A stretch of DNA of 64,000 nucleotides from assembly GCF_002954355.1 (NCBI RefSeq), contig NZ_MQVV01000016.1, positions 62,001 to 126,000 on the forward strand, in the 5' to 3' direction. Below, one piece after another: positions 61,937 through 64,000 of this stretch; positions within the stretch are counted from its first letter, which is position 1, and every line of letters begins with the position of its first letter. Under the pieces are notes generated by a model. That model had not been told where the DNA came from and did not search any database. It saw only the letters and a program-made list of their open reading frames with translations. Source of the DNA: Nonlabens tegetincola. GTDB taxonomy: Bacteria > Bacteroidota > Bacteroidia > Flavobacteriales > Flavobacteriaceae. A program made the translations under genes and the position numbers.

Positions 61937-62446
61937 ATGACTCCATATCCTAAATCATTTTCCCATATAGGGATTACAGTACCCGATATTCATAAAGCAG
62001 TTGAATTTTACTCAGAAATAATGGGCTGGTATGTAATTATGCCACCATCAACAGTGAAAAAAGAGACTGACACGGCCATTGGTCAAATGTGTATTGATGT
62101 GTTTGGTGAAGATTGGGAAAGTTTTGAAATCGCTCATTTATCTACATCTGACGGAATAGGAATTGAACTCTTTGCATTCCCTTTTGGTCAAAAAGAAGCA
62201 CCAGAATTTAATCCTTTCAATACAGGATTATTTCATTTTTGTGTTCAAGATCCTGAGATTGAAAAATTAACTGAGCGTCTTGTGGATGCTGGAGGAAAAC
62301 AACGTATGCCTATACGAGAATATTATCCTAATGAAAAACCGTATAAAATGGTTTATGTTGAGGATCCATTTGGAATTGTGTTTGAAATTTACACACATAG
62401 TTACGAACTCACCTATTCCTCTGGAGCTTATCAAAATGAGGATTAA
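61937..62446 (+). CDS. VOC superfamily (glyoxalase-like) protein
   Basis: A 169-residue single VOC domain pair: FSHIGITVPDIHKAVEFYSE supplies the first metal ligand (His), IGIELFAFPF a Glu, GLFHFCVQDP a second His, and VEDPFGIVFEIYTHS the last Glu. These are the usual ligands of glyoxalase I and methylmalonyl-CoA epimerase types. Its substrate cannot be inferred; lactoylglutathione lyase names would be unsafe. The ATG at 61937 is preferred over an upstream in-frame TTG at 61907. Confidence 0.88.
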   Translation: MTPYPKSFSHIGITVPDIHKAVEFYSEIMGWYVIMPPSTVKKETDTAIGQMCIDVFGEDWESFEIAHLSTSDGIGIELFAFPFGQKEAPEFNPFNTGLFHFCVQDPEIEKLTERLVDAGGKQRMPIREYYPNEKPYKMVYVEDPFGIVFEIYTHSYELTYSSGAYQNED

Positions 62447-62508
62447 CCCCTTTTAAGACATTAGTTATAACGCCCAACAAAGTACCTTCATTTGGAATTT
62501 GTGGAATT

Positions 62509-62892
62509 TTAAACTGAACAAGTTTCGCAAATTCCTTGAAGTAGCACATCAGTCTTGTGTATAGTTCGACCTGAGATTTTAGGAATATTTACCGAGGCTT
62601 CTTCTAGACAATCTACTTTACCACAATTCGTACATTGAAAATGAGGATGATCATGCACGTGTGAATCCTTATTACAATCCTGGCAAATAGCGTAACGCTT
62701 GATCCCATCACGGTCTAAAAAAGAATGTACTAAGCCATCATCCTCTAGCCTTTCTAATGCACGATATACCGTAGTTTTGTTTACTTTTTCTTTTAAGCGA
62801 TCAACTAATTCTACAGCTGCAATAGCTTGATTACTTTTCTTAAATTGATCAAGCAACAGTCCAATTGTCGATGTCTTTCGTTGTATGCCCAT
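62509..62892 (-). CDS. Fur family zinc-type regulator (Zur-like)
   Basis: A 127-residue regulator with a winged helix (VNKTTVYRALERLEDDGLVH) and a metal-rich C-terminal half: CQDC, HVHDHPHFQC, CGKVDC and GICETC, giving complete structural zinc and regulatory His/Cys sites. Divergent from a MerC-domain gene across 79 bases that contain a perfect inverted repeat, so it probably represses that gene in response to zinc. Assigning Zur rather than PerR rests on context and on the Cys-rich pattern. Confidence 0.88.
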   Translation of the reverse strand: MGIQRKTSTIGLLLDQFKKSNQAIAAVELVDRLKEKVNKTTVYRALERLEDDGLVHSFLDRDGIKRYAICQDCNKDSHVHDHPHFQCTNCGKVDCLEEASVNIPKISGRTIHKTDVLLQGICETCSV

Positions 62893-62896
62893 AATG

Positions 62897-62904
62897 CAAA
62901 ATTA
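62897..62904 (-). promoter_or_regulatory. -7 promoter element of the Zur-like gene
   Basis: TAATTTTG fits TAnnTTTG and lies 4 bases from the ATG, so the transcript would be leaderless. Confidence 0.6.
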
Positions 62905-62937
62905 TACTTTCATAGAGTTACTACCAACTTTACTTCT

Positions 62938-62958
62938 TACTTTTGCAACTGTGTTGCA
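62938..62958 (+). promoter_or_regulatory. Probable Zur operator overlapping the merC promoter
   Basis: TACTTTTG (62938-62945), a TAnnTTTG element, is overlapped by the perfect inverted repeat TGCAAC-TGT-GTTGCA (62944-62958). A dimeric Fur-family repressor bound here would cover the -7 region and start site. A half-site-like TGCA also occurs near the regulator's own promoter at 62895. Confidence 0.7.
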
Positions 62959-62971
62959 TTAAAATAAAAAA

Positions 62972-63385
62972 ATGAAAGTAAACTTATTAAAACCTGATGT
63001 ATATGGAGCTACAGCAAGCATTATGTGTATCATACACTGTGTCGCAACTCCTATTCTTTTTATCGCACATGCGCACACTCATGGCACGATTGATAATCAT
63101 AATCACGCCGCAGCACCTATCTGGTGGGATTATCTTGATTTTATATTTCTGTTTGTTTCCTTTATAGCTATCAAGCAAACCCTACAAAAAAGTTCTAGAA
63201 ACTGGATGAAGTACGTTTTATGGTCAACTTATAGTTTACTGTTTCTCTTAATTGTTAATGAGAAAATAGAAATTATAGCCTTGGCAGAATCTGTTACTTA
63301 TGGCGTTGCTATTGTGCTTGCAGGTTTACACCTATTTCATTTAAAGTATTGTCAATGTAATGATGAACAATGCTGCCTTCATTAA
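62972..63385 (+). CDS. MerC-domain membrane protein
   Basis: A 137-residue protein with four membrane segments. The MerC-type metal motif MCIIHCVATP (C19, H22, C23) lies in the first helix. A His-rich loop (residues 33-45: five His) follows, and a Cys-rich tail CQCNDEQCCLH ends the protein. In Bacteroidota such proteins are often under Zur control and likely bind or import zinc rather than mercury. No mer genes are nearby. It starts 13 bases after the operator. Confidence 0.9.
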   Translation: MKVNLLKPDVYGATASIMCIIHCVATPILFIAHAHTHGTIDNHNHAAAPIWWDYLDFIFLFVSFIAIKQTLQKSSRNWMKYVLWSTYSLLFLLIVNEKIEIIALAESVTYGVAIVLAGLHLFHLKYCQCNDEQCCLH

Positions 63386-63391
63386 TAATTG

Positions 63392-64000
63392 TTACATCCA
63401 ATTACGATTGCTTTTTATAACCGTATTATTTATATAATTCAGTAAGTGGTTGACAGCGTCTTTTTTAAAATACCTCAACCCATTACTGCCAGAGGCTGTA
63501 TGAAACTTAACATGCATTTCTTCACGCCTTCTTATAAAAATACTGTCCCATTTTTCAACTGCTTGCGCTTTAAATACAGGACTTATAGAAAAACTCTTGA
63601 ATAACCAGCCTTTTTTAAATCCTATAAAACCTTTATCTGTTACTATACCACTATTGCTACCATACATATAGCTCCAAAACACAATCACTACCGCTGGTAT
63701 AAGCATAGGTACCACCCAGTTATAATCTCCAAAATATGCTAGCGGAACCAACGTAGGAATCAAAGTAGCAAGCATGATATAACTCGCTAATCTCATATAT
63801 GAAAAACCATTACAGGGAATATCAATAGTAGCATCAACAACGCTATCCTTAAAAGCCGTTTCTTGTAGTATTTTAATGTGCTCTTTTTTACAGGCAGGAA
63901 TACTTACTTTAGACGCCTTATTAGCATCTGACTGAGCTTGATAAATATAGGCTGTAGAATAGCCTAACCACTGTCTTAAAGGGTTTGTTCTAAATTCAAG
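63392..64000 (-). CDS. PH-domain (YdbT/bPH_2-like) membrane protein, C-terminal part (runs off window)
   Basis: The frame is open from the right edge of the window to a stop at 63392, 203 codons, so the start lies outside. The visible part begins with FRTNPLRQWLGYSTAYIYQA, typical of the bacterial PH strand after a membrane pair in YdbT. A second membrane pair (ASYIMLATLIPTLVPLAYF and VVPMLIPAVVIVFWSYMY) follows, then another PH-like domain (DKGFIGFKKGWLFKSFSI onward). An internal ATG at 63796 is not the true start. Confidence 0.8.
   Translation of the reverse strand, partial: LEFRTNPLRQWLGYSTAYIYQAQSDANKASKVSIPACKKEHIKILQETAFKDSVVDATIDIPCNGFSYMRLASYIMLATLIPTLVPLAYFGDYNWVVPMLIPAVVIVFWSYMYGSNSGIVTDKGFIGFKKGWLFKSFSISPVFKAQAVEKWDSIFIRRREEMHVKFHTASGSNGLRYFKKDAVNHLLNYINNTVIKSNRNWM

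Noticed and set aside
62972-63385. Mercury resistance role for the MerC-domain protein
   Set aside because: No merA, merR, merT or merP is nearby, and the adjacent regulator and operator point to zinc control.

Overview
The window reads as chromosomal DNA of an AT-rich marine-type flavobacterium (Bacteroidota, family Flavobacteriaceae). The grounds are the gene families present (DUF4290, DUF4294, DUF349, DUF6268, START-like, paired methylmalonyl-CoA mutase subunits, BshA, the RelA/SpoT-Fur-PurA cluster), the near absence of Shine-Dalgarno leaders, and Bacteroidota-type -7 promoter elements of the form TAnnTTTG. No ribosomal RNA, IS element, prophage or CRISPR array was seen. A genus cannot be fixed from the sequence alone; a Nonlabens/Dokdonia-like organism is a guess.

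Layout. 1-1190 (minus) is the N-terminal part of a large secreted protein cut by the window edge. A tRNA-Met(CAT) with a strong terminator follows. 1.7-12.9 kb holds housekeeping genes: START-like protein, a frameshifted class-IV aminotransferase, YqgE, HU, an AAA ATPase-RecQ-Fmt operon, DUF493 and DUF4290 proteins, and a MutS2-DCC-OmpA-like-HhH operon. 12.4-23.1 kb has RlmH and NadC from divergent promoters, BrkB, secreted chalcone-isomerase-like and DUF2147 proteins, DUF2254, TerB-like, Hsp20, an ene-reductase/alcohol dehydrogenase pair, a STE24-type protease, a TrmH methyltransferase and a thioesterase. 23.1-27.4 kb is the least conserved part: a decayed sugar O-acetyltransferase, an SMR exporter, an NTF2-like protein and small secreted or membrane proteins of unknown function. 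27.4-31.9 kb is the Udk-DivIC-MutA-MutB operon. 32.1-42.7 kb has Ung, a frameshifted LptD, a divergent cell-envelope and Fe-S run (amidase, MCE, two Fe-S proteins), small unknown genes and SerB. 42.8-47.3 kb has a GH3/serine-hydrolase fusion, BshA and a PrcB-like lipoprotein. A 700-bp intergenic region follows with a candidate small RNA. 48-64 kb holds two convergent DoxX-like genes, a beta-barrel protein, DUF4294, an M42 peptidase, SpoT-Fur-PurA, tandem DUF368 transporters, AroE, DUF349, a ZIP transporter, a VOC protein, a divergent Zur-like/MerC pair with a clear operator, and a PH-domain protein cut by the right edge.

The most striking signal is a perfect 16-bp palindrome, CGCTTTCGCGAAAGCG, present 12 times (plus one decayed copy), spaced 2.4-7.8 kb apart and more evenly than chance. 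Nine copies lie inside genes. In seven they are read in the frame giving AFAKA and in two in the frame giving RFRES. Two AFAKA copies form the signal-peptidase cleavage site of secreted proteins. This looks like a genome-wide dispersed element that genes tolerate or have adopted.

Three genes (aminotransferase, LptD, acetyltransferase) carry single-base frameshifts in short A or T runs. For LptD, expected to be essential, this could be a sequence error, slippage, or a truly split gene.
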